From contig NZ_JARVSC010000006.1 in assembly GCF_030209375.1 (NCBI RefSeq), positions 186,001 to 250,000 of the forward strand: a stretch of DNA of 64,000 nt, in the 5' to 3' direction. This document shows, piece after piece, positions 15,473 through 24,008 of the stretch. A model generated the notes under the pieces. That model saw only the letters and a list, made by a program, of their open reading frames with translations. It was not told the origin of the DNA and did no database searches. How positions within the stretch are numbered: the stretch's first letter is position 1; each line of letters begins with the position of its first letter. Source of the DNA: Plantibacter sp. ME-Dv--P-122b. Its GTDB lineage: Bacteria; Actinomycetota; Actinomycetes; Actinomycetales; Microbacteriaceae. The position numbers and the translations under genes were made by a program.

Positions 15473-16669
15473 TCAGCTGCGGAGTCGGAGAAGACCGTCG
15501 ACGGCCCGCTCCAACACCTCGACGCGTTTGCAGAACGCGAACCGGACCAGCGACGCGTAGTCCGGGTCGTGCCGGTCGAGGCAGAAGGCCGACAGCGGAA
15601 CCGCCACGACCCCGGCGAGCTCGGGTAGTGCCCGGCAGAACGCCGCAGCATCGTGGAAGCCCAACGGTGCCGCATCGGCCACGATGAAATAGGTGCCGTC
15701 CGGTCGGAAGGTGTCGAAACCGGCGGCGGAGAGGCCCGCACTCAGGAGGTCCCGTTTGCCGCGCAGGCCGTCGGCGATGGCCGCGAACGAGGCGTCGGGC
15801 AGCCGGAGTCCGGTCGCCATCGCCGGCTGGAACGGTGCGCCGTTGACGTAACTGAGGTACTGCTTGACCGTCGAGACGGCCGAGACGAGTTCGCGGCGTC
15901 CGCTCAACCAGCCGATCTTCCAGCCGGTCGTGCTGAAGGTCTTGCCACCGGACGAGATCGTGAGTGTGCGTTCGGCGGCACCCGGCAGGGTCGCGATGGG
16001 GACGTGTCGGACGTCGAAGGTCAGGTGCTCGTAGACCTCGTCCGTCACGATGATCGCATCGTGACGCTCGGCCAATTCGGCGACCAGGTCGAGCGTCGCG
16101 CGGTCGAGGACGGTGCCGGTCGGGTTGTGCGGCGTGTTGACCAGGATGACCCTGGTCCGGTCGGTGACGGCGGTGCGGAGCTCGTCCGGGTCCGGCTGGA
16201 AGTCGGGCGCGCGCAGCTTGACCGTCCGGTGCCGGCCACCGGCGAGGGCTATGAGTCCGCCGTACGCGTCGTAGAACGGCTCGAAGGTCACGACCTCGTC
16301 GCCGTGCTCGACGAGCGCGAGCAGGGTCGCGGCGAGCGCCTCGGTCGCTCCGGCGGTGACGAGCACTTCTCCCTGCGGGTCGGGCTGGAGACCGTAGAAC
16401 CGTCGCTGGTGCTCGCTGATCGCGGTGCGGAGGTCGAGGGTGCCCGGGCCGGGCGGGTACTGGTTCTCACCGCGCTCGATGGCCGCGACCGCCTCGGCGA
16501 GGACGGCCTCGGGCCCGTCCTCGTCGGGGAACCCCTGGCCGAGGTTGACGGCTCCGGTCCGCAGCGCGAGCGCGCTCATCTCCGCGAAGATCGTCGACGA
16601 GACGCGTCCGTCCTCGTCGACGAGGCCGGCGCCTGCTGCGGTGCGCCGCCAGGGTCCGTCAACCACCAT
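15473..16669 (-). CDS. PLP-dependent class I/II aminotransferase
   Basis: A 398-residue fold-type I aminotransferase. Visible motifs: NLGQGFPDEDGP in the N-terminal arm, NTPHNPTGTVLDR with the pyridine-ring Asn, VTDEVYEHLTFD with the Asp that contacts the ring nitrogen, and the Schiff-base Lys in SSGGKTFSTTGWKIGW. The C-terminus has the carboxylate-binding Arg in RFAFCK. Closest subgroups by motif are N-succinyldiaminopimelate aminotransferase (DapC-like), kynurenine and methionine aminotransferases; the sequence alone does not separate them. The ATG at 16669 has GGAGGGAG upstream. It stands alone, convergent with proX. Confidence 0.85.
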   Translation of the reverse strand: MVVDGPWRRTAAGAGLVDEDGRVSSTIFAEMSALALRTGAVNLGQGFPDEDGPEAVLAEAVAAIERGENQYPPGPGTLDLRTAISEHQRRFYGLQPDPQGEVLVTAGATEALAATLLALVEHGDEVVTFEPFYDAYGGLIALAGGRHRTVKLRAPDFQPDPDELRTAVTDRTRVILVNTPHNPTGTVLDRATLDLVAELAERHDAIIVTDEVYEHLTFDVRHVPIATLPGAAERTLTISSGGKTFSTTGWKIGWLSGRRELVSAVSTVKQYLSYVNGAPFQPAMATGLRLPDASFAAIADGLRGKRDLLSAGLSAAGFDTFRPDGTYFIVADAAPLGFHDAAAFCRALPELAGVVAVPLSAFCLDRHDPDYASLVRFAFCKRVEVLERAVDGLLRLRS

Positions 16670-16827
16670 GTCGATCTCCCTCCGTGGCCGCGGGCGCGGG
16701 CCGTTCCCAATCTAGGACACCATGCGCAGGTCCTTGCGGCGAAGCCCTAGCCGGCGCACAGCGCGCGCGAATGAAACACTCAGCTCAGCACGGGAAGCTG
16801 ACTGCGCTTGGAAGGAGCAGAATCGCC

Positions 16828-18477
16828 ATGACCGACACCGCAGACGGACAGCAGCCCGCCGAACACCCCCAGTCCACCCCGAACGGTGAGACCGCGCCGC
16901 AGTCCGCGCCCGCTGAGCAAGCGGGCGGCACCGTGCCTCCCGCGGGCGAGGCACGGCCGTCGACCTCAGGAGCGTACTTCCCGCCCCCGACCGCGATGCC
17001 GCCGGCCGGTCAGCCGACGCAGCAGCCGTACGGTGCTGCCCAGCAGGGCTCGCCGTACCAGCAGGTGCCGCAGCACCCGTCCGCGGCCTTCTCCCGTCAG
17101 CAGCAGCCGAACCCGTACGCCGCCTACCAGCAGCCCACCGGTCAGCAGCCCACGGCCCAGCCGCAGCCTGGTCAGCAGCACGGTCCCTACGGATCGTCCC
17201 CGTACGCCCAGCAGCCGACCGGGCAGCACCCCGGCGTCCCGACGCCGCCTGCAGCGCGGACGAAGAAGACCAACCGCCCGCTGGCCGGCATGGTCGCGAT
17301 GCTCGCCGTCGGCGCCCTCATCGGAGGAGCGTCCGGCGCCGGGGCGACGCTCTGGGTCACGAACGCGACGAAGTCGAGCGTCTCGAGCAACGAGGCGGGC
17401 TCGAAGGCGTTCACCATCAACGACGACGCCGACGTCAGCCTGACCACGGCCATCGCCGCGACGGCCGGGCCGAGCGTCGTGACCCTCTCGGTCCAGGGTG
17501 GGCAGAGCGCCGGTACCGGCTCGGGGATCATCCTCAGCAAGGACGGTTACGTCCTGACGAACACGCACGTGGTGACCCTGGACGGCCAGGTCGCCGACCC
17601 GACCATCCGGGTCACCGATGCGAACGGCAAGCTGTACAACGCCAAGATCGTCGGCACGGACCCGATCTACGACCTCGCGGTCATCAAGCTCGAGGACGCC
17701 TCGGGTCTCAGCCCGATGGAGTTCGCGAACTCCGACAAGCTCAACGTCGGCGAGACGGCCGTCGCGATCGGTGCGCCGCTCGGGCTCGCCGGAACCGTCA
17801 CCGACGGCATCGTCAGCGCGCTCAACCGGAGCATCACCGTCGCCTCCTCCGCCGTTCCGGACTCCGGATCGAGCGACGACGGCGGGTCCGGCGACTCGAA
17901 CGGCGACAACCAGAGCCCGTGGAACTTCGACGTCCCCGGGCAGACCACCCCGACCGCGCCGACCTCCTCGATCTCCATCGCGGTCATCCAGACCGACGCG
18001 GCGATCAACCCCGGCAACTCGGGTGGCGCCCTCGTCGACGGCACCGGCAAGCTCATCGGTGTCAACGTCGCGATCGCGAGCGCCGGAAACACCGACTCGT
18101 CGTCGCAGAGCGGCAGCATCGGTGTCGGCTTCGCCATCCCGGCGAACATCGCCAAGCGCGTCTCGGACGAGATCATCAAGACGGGCAAGGCGACCCACGG
18201 GCTGCTCGGCGCGACGGTGAAGGACGCCTCGAGCGACGCCAAGAGCACGGTCGCGGGTGCGCTCATCGACAAGGTCACCGACAACGGCGCTGCGCAGGCC
18301 GCCGGTCTGAAGTCCGGGGACATCGTCACCGAGTTCAACGGCGTCCCGGTCACGGGTGCGAACGACCTGACCGCTCAGGTGCGGGCGCTCGCGGCGGGGG
18401 CGACGGCGAAGCTCACCTTCACCCGGGGCAACGACTCGCAGACCGCCGAGGTCACCCTCGGCGAACTCGCGCTCTGA
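16828..18477 (+). CDS. HtrA/DegP-family membrane-anchored serine protease
   Basis: A 549-residue periplasm-facing protease. The first 150 residues are a cytoplasmic low-complexity region rich in Pro, Gln, Ala and Tyr. One membrane segment follows at about 150-172 (PLAGMVAMLAVGALIGG). The chymotrypsin-like domain has the triad His247 (TNTHVV), Asp282 (IYDLAVIKL) and Ser398 (NPGNSGGAL). A Ser/Asp/Gly-rich insert lies at about 345-375. A single PDZ domain occupies the C-terminus (LIDKVTDNGAAQAAGLKSGDIV). The start at 16828 has GGAAGGAG in front; an upstream ATG in frame lacks it. Role by family: quality control of exported proteins under stress. Two nested hairpins close the gene. Confidence 0.92.
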   Translation: MTDTADGQQPAEHPQSTPNGETAPQSAPAEQAGGTVPPAGEARPSTSGAYFPPPTAMPPAGQPTQQPYGAAQQGSPYQQVPQHPSAAFSRQQQPNPYAAYQQPTGQQPTAQPQPGQQHGPYGSSPYAQQPTGQHPGVPTPPAARTKKTNRPLAGMVAMLAVGALIGGASGAGATLWVTNATKSSVSSNEAGSKAFTINDDADVSLTTAIAATAGPSVVTLSVQGGQSAGTGSGIILSKDGYVLTNTHVVTLDGQVADPTIRVTDANGKLYNAKIVGTDPIYDLAVIKLEDASGLSPMEFANSDKLNVGETAVAIGAPLGLAGTVTDGIVSALNRSITVASSAVPDSGSSDDGGSGDSNGDNQSPWNFDVPGQTTPTAPTSSISIAVIQTDAAINPGNSGGALVDGTGKLIGVNVAIASAGNTDSSSQSGSIGVGFAIPANIAKRVSDEIIKTGKATHGLLGATVKDASSDAKSTVAGALIDKVTDNGAAQAAGLKSGDIVTEFNGVPVTGANDLTAQVRALAAGATAKLTFTRGNDSQTAEVTLGELAL

Positions 18478-18480
18478 CAA

Positions 18481-18499
18481 CCGGGGCACCATGCCCCGG
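18481..18499 (+). terminator. Short hairpin after htrA
   Basis: CCGGGGC (18481-18487) pairs with GCCCCGG (18493-18499) around a 5-nt loop. It shares two bases with the next, stronger stem. Confidence 0.5.
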
Positions 18500-18534
18500 A
18501 GGACGCCCGCACGGCCACCGTGCGGGCGTCCTCC
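18498..18534 (+). terminator. Main terminator after htrA
   Basis: A perfect 17-bp stem (18498-18514 with 18518-18534) closed by the loop CCA. Confidence 0.85.
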
Positions 18535-18564
18535 GCGTCCGGGCGACCCCCGACGACCGGCTGC

Positions 18565-18570
18565 TAGGCT
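18565..18570 (+). promoter_or_regulatory. -10 element TAGGCT for the surface-polymer locus
   Basis: TAGGCT lies 29 nt before the ATG at 18600; the leader contains CACGGAG near the start. Confidence 0.5.
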
Positions 18571-18599
18571 CGATCGAACGAAACACGGAGTGAACCCCC

Positions 18600-19667
18600 A
18601 TGTCGAACGACACAGGCCAGGCCGATGCACCGTCGTCGCCCGGAGTCTCCTACGTGATGCCGGTGTTGAACGACGTCCGACACGTCCGAGCAGCCGTCGA
18701 CAGCCTGCTGGCGCAGGACTACGCCGGCGACGTGGAGATCACGATCGCTGTCGGGCCGAGCATCGACGGCACGACCGAGCTCGTCCGAGAGCTCCAGGCC
18801 GCCGACCCGCGCATCCACGTGCTGGAGAACCGCGTCGGGTCGACCCCGGCCGGGCTCAACCTCGCGATCGCCGCGTCGACGCACCCGATCGTCATCCGGG
18901 TCGACGCCCACTCGGAGCTGCCCGACGACTACGCGCGACTCGCGGTCGAGACCATGCTCCGCACGGGGGCGCAGAACGTCGGCGGCATCATGGACGCCCA
19001 GGGGCGTACGAGCTTCGAGACGGCTGTGGCGCGGGCGTACGGCTCGCGCGTCGGACTCGGGGGCACACCCCACCACGTCGGCGGTCGAGAGGGGCCTGCC
19101 GACACCGTCTACCTCGGGGTCTTCGACCGCGAGATGCTCATGCGGGTGGGCATGTTCGACGAGCGCATCAAACGCGGACAGGACTGGGAGCTCAACCGCC
19201 GGATCAAGCAGGCCGGCGGCCTCGTCTGGTTCACGCCGGCGTTGCGCGTCGTCTACCGCCCGCGTGCGAGCATGCGCGCCCTGGCACGACAGTTCTTCTC
19301 CACCGGGCTCTGGCGCGGCGAGCTCAGCCGGAGCTTCCCCACCCGCGGCACGCTCCGTTACTTCGCGCCGCCGGTCCTGGTCCTCGGCATCGTGCTCGGC
19401 ACGCTGCTCGGGCTCGGAGGCCTGGTCCAGCTGGGTGCGGGAGCGACGCCGTGGCTGCTCCTCGGCTTCGCGGCCCCCATCGCCTACGCGGCCATCGTGC
19501 TGCTCGCGAGCATCGTCGTCACCGGGCGGGACGGGGTACGGACGAGCCTCTGGATGCTCGCCGTCCTGCCGTGCATCCACTTCTGCTGGGGCACCGGGTT
19601 CGTGCTCGGCTACGGCTCGCTCGCGAAGGGCATCTCCGCGCTGCGCAATCCACCGAAGGCGGTCTAG
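18600..19667 (+). CDS. GT2-family glycosyltransferase (ExoA-like), membrane-anchored
   Basis: The 355-residue enzyme has a GT-A domain (about 15-250) opening SYVMPVLNDVRHVRAAVDSLLAQDY. The nucleotide-metal site reads VIRVDAHSELPDDY, a DAH in place of DxD, as is common in ExoA-like enzymes. The acceptor-side motif is RGQDWELNRR. Three or four membrane segments follow (about 262-345), which would keep the active site at the cytoplasmic face. It is the first gene of a tight block: its stop is directly followed by the next ATG. The context suggests that it adds a sugar to a lipid-linked or polyol-phosphate intermediate; donor and acceptor cannot be read. Confidence 0.85.
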   Translation: MSNDTGQADAPSSPGVSYVMPVLNDVRHVRAAVDSLLAQDYAGDVEITIAVGPSIDGTTELVRELQAADPRIHVLENRVGSTPAGLNLAIAASTHPIVIRVDAHSELPDDYARLAVETMLRTGAQNVGGIMDAQGRTSFETAVARAYGSRVGLGGTPHHVGGREGPADTVYLGVFDREMLMRVGMFDERIKRGQDWELNRRIKQAGGLVWFTPALRVVYRPRASMRALARQFFSTGLWRGELSRSFPTRGTLRYFAPPVLVLGIVLGTLLGLGGLVQLGAGATPWLLLGFAAPIAYAAIVLLASIVVTGRDGVRTSLWMLAVLPCIHFCWGTGFVLGYGSLAKGISALRNPPKAV

Positions 19668-20495
19668 ATGTCGGATCCCAGCACGGCCGGAACCGGGCCG
19701 AGGCTCACGCCCCCGCGGACGATCGCCGAACTCCGTGCCGTGGCGCAACCGCCGGAGGTCCGTGCACGGAAGAACGCCGAGCACTGGACCGCCGACCTGT
19801 ATCTGCGAGATCTGTCGCCGTACGTCACGTGGTTGCTGCTGCGCACGACCATCAGCGCGAACGGCGTGACGGGTCTGATGATCCTGACCGGCTGGGCGAC
19901 CGCCGCCGCGCTCCTCATCCCCGGGTTCGGAGGTGCGGCCCTCGCGCTCGTCCTCGGCCAGACCCAGATGCTCGTCGACTGCTGCGACGGCGAGGTCGCG
20001 CGTTGGCGGCGGACGTCGAGTCCGGCCGGTGCCTTCCTGGACTCCGTCGGCCACTACTCCACCGAGTCGCTCATCGCGATCGCGCTCGGCATCCGTGCCG
20101 CCGCGTGGCCGGTCGATGCGCCCGAAGACCTCGTCTGGATCACCCTCGGATTCGCGCTCGCGCTGTTCGTCGTGCTCAACAAGGCGCTGAACGACATGGT
20201 GCGGGTCGCCCGCGCCGGGTTCGGGGCGCCGAAACTCACCTACTCGACCGAGGAGTCCGCGCCGCGCGGGGGACTGCTCGCGACCGCGCGGACGGTTGCG
20301 CGGTTCCTCCCGTTCCACCGCCTGTTCCACTCGGTGGAGCTCACCATGGTGATCTTCGCCGCTTCCGTGGTCGGCCTGTTCGTCGGCGATGTCGAGGCGA
20401 TGCGCTGGGTGCTCGCGATCCTCGTACCGCTTGCGCTCCTGACGCTCGTCGGGCATTTCATCGCGATCGTCTCGTCGAAACGGCTCCACGCGTGA
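19668..20495 (+). CDS. CDP-alcohol phosphatidyltransferase-family membrane enzyme
   Basis: The 275-residue protein has about six membrane segments and the CDP-alcohol motif D104-x2-D107-G108-x2-A111-R112-x8-G121-x3-D125. The fourth acidic residue, which should be Asp129, is His (DSVGHYS). In characterised members all four Asp bind two metal ions, so either this is a divergent subfamily or metal binding differs. Family chemistry: displacement of CMP from a CDP-alcohol onto a hydroxyl acceptor. The N-terminal 50 residues are soluble. It abuts the preceding glycosyltransferase and overlaps the next one by one base, so the three are almost certainly translated together. Confidence 0.82.
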   Translation: MSDPSTAGTGPRLTPPRTIAELRAVAQPPEVRARKNAEHWTADLYLRDLSPYVTWLLLRTTISANGVTGLMILTGWATAAALLIPGFGGAALALVLGQTQMLVDCCDGEVARWRRTSSPAGAFLDSVGHYSTESLIAIALGIRAAAWPVDAPEDLVWITLGFALALFVVLNKALNDMVRVARAGFGAPKLTYSTEESAPRGGLLATARTVARFLPFHRLFHSVELTMVIFAASVVGLFVGDVEAMRWVLAILVPLALLTLVGHFIAIVSSKRLHA

Positions 20496-21379
20496 TGTCC
20501 GGCCCGATCCCGGTCACGCGCTCCGTCGGCGTCGTGGTCTTGACGCAGGGGACCCGCCCGGTCGAGCTCACCGCAGCCGTGGAGAGCGTGCTCGCCCAGC
20601 AGGCGGTGGAGCTCGACGTGGTCGTGGTCGGCAACGGCTGGCAGCCGACCGGACTCCCGGACGGCGCTCGAGGCCTGGCCCTGTCGGAGAACCTCGGGAT
20701 CCCCGCCGGACGCAACCGTGGTGCCGACGCCGTGCAGGGGGAGTTCGTCTTCTTCCTCGACGACGACGCGACCATCCCGTCCACCACGTTCCTCCGCGAT
20801 GCCATCGCGATGCTCGACGCGGACCGCTCCATCGGCCTCATCCAGCCCCGGCTCTCCGACGCGGACGGTGCGGCGACGCCGTCCCGCTGGGTGCCGCGCA
20901 CCCGCGACAAGGACCCACGGCATTCGAGCGCCGTGTTCTCCTGCCTCGAAGCGGCCGTCCTGCTGCCGCGGTCGGTGTTCGATGCCGTCGGTGGATGGGC
21001 CGATCCGTTCTTCTACGCGCATGAGGGCATCGAGCTCGCCTGGCGGGTCTGGGACCAGGGGAGGCGGGCCTGGTACGAGGCGTCCCTCGAAGCGAACCAC
21101 CCGGTGACCGAACCGACGAGACACACGGCCTACTACCGGCTCAACGCGCGGAACCGGGTCTGGCTCGCGCGGCGGAACCTCCCGGTGCCGCTCATCCCGC
21201 TGTACGTGGGCTCCTGGACCGCGATCCAGGTCATCCGGTGGTGGCGGAAGCCGGAGGCGCTCCGCCCCTGGTTCGGTGGCTGGCGCGAGGGCTGGCGGAC
21301 GGACCCCGGCGGACGTCGTCCACTGCGCTGGCGGACGGTCTGGCGGATGACGCGCGCAGGACGACCTCCCGTCATCTGA
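20495..21379 (+). CDS. GT2-family glycosyltransferase
   Basis: A 294-residue GT-A enzyme: VGVVVLTQGTRPVELTAAVESVLAQ at the start, a donor-binding region LSENLGIPAGRNRGADAVQGEF, the metal motif FLDDDATIP, and the acceptor motif FFYAHEGIELAWRVWDQGR. Rhamnosyl- and galactofuranosyl-type transferases of actinobacterial cell walls look similar, but specificity is not decided. No clear membrane segment is present apart from a weak hydrophobic patch near 235-250. The ATG overlaps the stop of the CDP-alcohol enzyme (TGATG); a GTG directly before it is an alternative start. Confidence 0.83.
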   Translation: MSGPIPVTRSVGVVVLTQGTRPVELTAAVESVLAQQAVELDVVVVGNGWQPTGLPDGARGLALSENLGIPAGRNRGADAVQGEFVFFLDDDATIPSTTFLRDAIAMLDADRSIGLIQPRLSDADGAATPSRWVPRTRDKDPRHSSAVFSCLEAAVLLPRSVFDAVGGWADPFFYAHEGIELAWRVWDQGRRAWYEASLEANHPVTEPTRHTAYYRLNARNRVWLARRNLPVPLIPLYVGSWTAIQVIRWWRKPEALRPWFGGWREGWRTDPGGRRPLRWRTVWRMTRAGRPPVI

Positions 21380-21421
21380 GCGGCGGGCACCCGTCGTGAT
21401 CCCACCGTGATCTGGCGTCGT

Positions 21422-21427
21422 TACGCT
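21422..21427 (+). promoter_or_regulatory. -10 element TACGCT for the glycerophosphotransferase-like gene
   Basis: TACGCT is followed after 6 nt by an ATG (21434) that opens a 7-codon frame overlapping the true start at 21448. Transcription would start close to that ATG and leave a leader of about 14 nt holding the GGAG site. Confidence 0.4.
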
Positions 21428-21447
21428 TGACGGATGCTGGAGCTGAC

Positions 21448-22746
21448 ATGGGACTGATCAGGGACGGTCGTCGTGCCGTCACGCTCGCCAAGGACCTGCT
21501 CGCCAACCGTCGGGCCAGAGCCGTCCTCGCAGCGCAGATGCAGGCGGCTCCCGTGATCGAGCCGGGGCGCTACAAGGTGGCCGTGTACTTCGCAGACGGT
21601 GCCGTCAACATGTACCAGATCCGACAGTGGTACCGTCCGCTCGCCGAACTGTCGAAGCAGTGGCCCGTCCTCATCCTCAGCCGCGGCGCGACGGCGGCGG
21701 CGAAGCTGTTCGAGGAGTCGCCGATCCCGACGGCCTACGTCCGCACCGTCGTCGCCCTCGAACGTATGCTGGCCGAACAGGACATCCGCGTCGTGCTGTA
21801 CGTCAACCAGAACGCCAAGAACTTCCAGATGTTCCGGTACGGCTCCCGCTGGCACGTCTTCGTCAACCATGGCGAGAGCGACAAGATGTACATGACCACG
21901 AACCAGTTCAAGGCCTACGATTACAGCCTCATCGCCGGCCAGGCGGCGAGGAACCGGCTGGAGCGGGTGCTCTGGGACTACGACTTCGACAAGCGTGCGA
22001 TCATGATCGGTCGCCCACAGGCCGACCACTATTCGGGCGAGCTGCCCTACACGCCCGATGGGCGGACCGTGGTCCTGTACGCGCCCACCTGGGAGGGCGA
22101 CCGCGCGGCTGCGGCGTACGGCTCGATCGCGAGCCACGGTGTGGCCCTCGTCCGAGCGCTCATCGCGACCGGGCGGCACCGTGTCGTGTACCGCCCGCAC
22201 CCGAGGAGCGGTGTCGTCGATCCGGTCTACGCGAGCGCGAACCGCGAGATCATGGCCGCGCTCCAGGAGGCGAACCGTGCGGACGCCTCGGCCCAGCACG
22301 TCGTCGACACGGGTGCCGACCTCGGTTGGCAGCTGGCGGCGGCGGACGCGGCCATCGTCGACATCTCCGCGATGGTCTACGATCGCCTCGCGAGCGGGAA
22401 GCCGCTCATGATCACCCGCCCGGTGAACCCGGAGGCGGAGATCGACACCGGAGGGTACCTCTCGGCGTGCGAATGGCTCGACGCGTCGGACGCCGCGGAC
22501 ATCGTCGACGGGGTCGACCGGCTCCTCGGTGACCCCGAGACGGTCGCTCGGCTCCAGTACTGGGTCGAGTACTACTTCGGCGACACGACGCCAGGGGTGA
22601 CGACGGCGAGGTTCCACAGCGCCATCGAACATCTGATGTCGGAATGGGAACGGTTCGCCCTCGCTCACGCTGACGGTCGACCGGAGCTCGACGAGCATGA
22701 GGACGACGAGGACGAAGACGAGGGCGACGACGAGGACCGCGCCTGA
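21448..22746 (+). CDS. CDP-glycerol glycerophosphotransferase-family (TagB/TagF-like) polymerase or primase
   Basis: The 432-residue protein has the GT-B-like layout of TagB/TagF enzymes: an N-terminal half with VAVYFADGAVNMYQIRQWY and FVNHGESDKMYM, then a C-terminal half with YAPTWEGDR, VYRPHPRSG and a DISAMVYDRLASGKPLM segment. HGESD takes the place of the catalytic HGxxxK/HGE region and RPHPR the place of the substrate-binding His/Arg. The last 15 residues are almost all Asp and Glu. Family chemistry: transfer of an alditol phosphate from a CDP-alditol to a lipid-linked acceptor or growing chain. I prefer the ATG at 21448 with GGAG 5 nt before it over a TTG 21 nt earlier. Confidence 0.8.
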   Translation: MGLIRDGRRAVTLAKDLLANRRARAVLAAQMQAAPVIEPGRYKVAVYFADGAVNMYQIRQWYRPLAELSKQWPVLILSRGATAAAKLFEESPIPTAYVRTVVALERMLAEQDIRVVLYVNQNAKNFQMFRYGSRWHVFVNHGESDKMYMTTNQFKAYDYSLIAGQAARNRLERVLWDYDFDKRAIMIGRPQADHYSGELPYTPDGRTVVLYAPTWEGDRAAAAYGSIASHGVALVRALIATGRHRVVYRPHPRSGVVDPVYASANREIMAALQEANRADASAQHVVDTGADLGWQLAAADAAIVDISAMVYDRLASGKPLMITRPVNPEAEIDTGGYLSACEWLDASDAADIVDGVDRLLGDPETVARLQYWVEYYFGDTTPGVTTARFHSAIEHLMSEWERFALAHADGRPELDEHEDDEDEDEGDDEDRA

Positions 22747-22786
22747 GGCGCCCCGAGCCGTTGAGTCCGCGCCCAGGAGAACCGCG

Positions 22787-22792
22787 TAGGGT
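22787..22792 (+). promoter_or_regulatory. -10 element TAGGGT for the acyltransferase gene
   Basis: TAGGGT is followed by 7 nt and the GTG at 22800, which supports that GTG as a leaderless start. Confidence 0.45.
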
Positions 22793-22799
22793 CGGGCAG

Positions 22800-24008
22800 G
22801 TGAATCCGTCCTCCGGGCGACTGGCCTCCCTCGACGGAGTCCGTGGTGTCGCCAGCGTCGTCGTGGTGCTGTACCACGTGTCGTTGCTCGCACGACCCTT
22901 CGCGACGGGCCGGATCTCGGAGCCCGCCTGGGACATCGCGACCGAGACACCCTTGAAGCTGCTCTTCGCCGGCACCGAGGCGGTGCAGGTGTTCTTCGTC
23001 CTGAGCGGTCTCGTCGTCGCGCTCCCGCTGTTGCGAGGCGGCGCGAGCTGGCCGGGGTTCTTCGCCGCCCGATTCGTGCGGCTCTACCTCCCCGTCTGGG
23101 GATCGCTGCTGTTCGCCGCCGCACTCATCCTGCTCATTCCGAGGGATCCCGCCTCGGTGACCACCGGCGAGTGGATCGCGAACGCGAACGCGACGAGCGT
23201 CGACCCGCTACATCTCCTGACCGAGGCCACCCTGACGCCGGCGAGCTACACCCTGGTGAACACCCTGTGGTCGTTGCGCTGGGAGCTGATCTTCACCCTC
23301 CTCCTGCCGATCGCCGTCCTGCTGGCCCGACTCCTGCGCCGCTGGGCGTGGCCGGTCGCCGCACTGATGGCCGTGATCATGGTGCTCGGACGGGTCGCGG
23401 GCATGGACGCCGCCGTGTACCTGCCGGCGTTCTTCATCGGTACGTTGATCGCCGTCAGGCTCGACGACCTCCGCACCTGGGCCGCGGATCGGTCCCGCCC
23501 GCTGCAGTGGGCCACGCTGACGGCCGGGTCCGCACTCCTGCTCGTCGCGAGCTGGCTCTCCCGACCGTTCGTCGAGTCCTCCTCCGCCCTCGGTCAGGCG
23601 CTCTGGGGGCTGTCGGGCGTGGGAGCGGCCGGCCTCATCGTCGTCGCCATCGGAAGCCCGCTCGCCCGGAGACTCCTCGAGACACCGCCCGTCCTCTGGC
23701 TCGGGAAGGTGTCGTTCAGCTTGTACCTCGTGCACGCCCCGATCCTGGCCACGCTCGCCTTCATGTTCGGCGACGAGCGCTGGTGGCTGGTCGGCATCGT
23801 GGGCGTGCCGCTCAGTCTGCTGGTCGCCGCCGGATTCTTCCAGCTCGTCGAGCGTCCGTCCCATGGCCTGGCGCGCCGTGTCGGCCGAGGGGTGCAGACG
23901 GGGGTCGCGGCGGTGCGCTCCCGGATGCTCAGCCGACGCGAGGGACGAGCGCGTTCCGCTTCTTCCGGCGAGCGGCCGCGTGCAACTCCTGAGCCCACCG
24001 ACGGGTGA
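22800..24008 (+). CDS. Acyltransferase 3 family (OafA/YrhL-like) membrane acyltransferase
   Basis: A 402-residue integral membrane protein with the AT3 opening SLDGVRGVASVVVVLYHVSLL, where the His of LYH is the catalytic candidate, then FFVLSGLVVALPLL and FFAARFVRLYLPVW, both family signatures. About ten membrane segments are visible, and a short basic tail (RRVGRGVQTG onward) closes it. It would O-acetylate or otherwise acylate a surface glycan. I chose GTG 22800 over a TTG at 22761 because a -10 lies directly before it and the AT3 motif then falls at residue 10. Its final 80 nt overlap the convergent gene 23929-25404. Confidence 0.85.
   Translation: MNPSSGRLASLDGVRGVASVVVVLYHVSLLARPFATGRISEPAWDIATETPLKLLFAGTEAVQVFFVLSGLVVALPLLRGGASWPGFFAARFVRLYLPVWGSLLFAAALILLIPRDPASVTTGEWIANANATSVDPLHLLTEATLTPASYTLVNTLWSLRWELIFTLLLPIAVLLARLLRRWAWPVAALMAVIMVLGRVAGMDAAVYLPAFFIGTLIAVRLDDLRTWAADRSRPLQWATLTAGSALLLVASWLSRPFVESSSALGQALWGLSGVGAAGLIVVAIGSPLARRLLETPPVLWLGKVSFSLYLVHAPILATLAFMFGDERWWLVGIVGVPLSLLVAAGFFQLVERPSHGLARRVGRGVQTGVAAVRSRMLSRREGRARSASSGERPRATPEPTDG

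Noticed and set aside
18491..20494. Open frame running from the htrA terminator into the GT2 gene at 20495
   Set aside because: Only the part from 20495 encodes a recognisable protein; the preceding 668 codons are an out-of-frame reading of two other genes.
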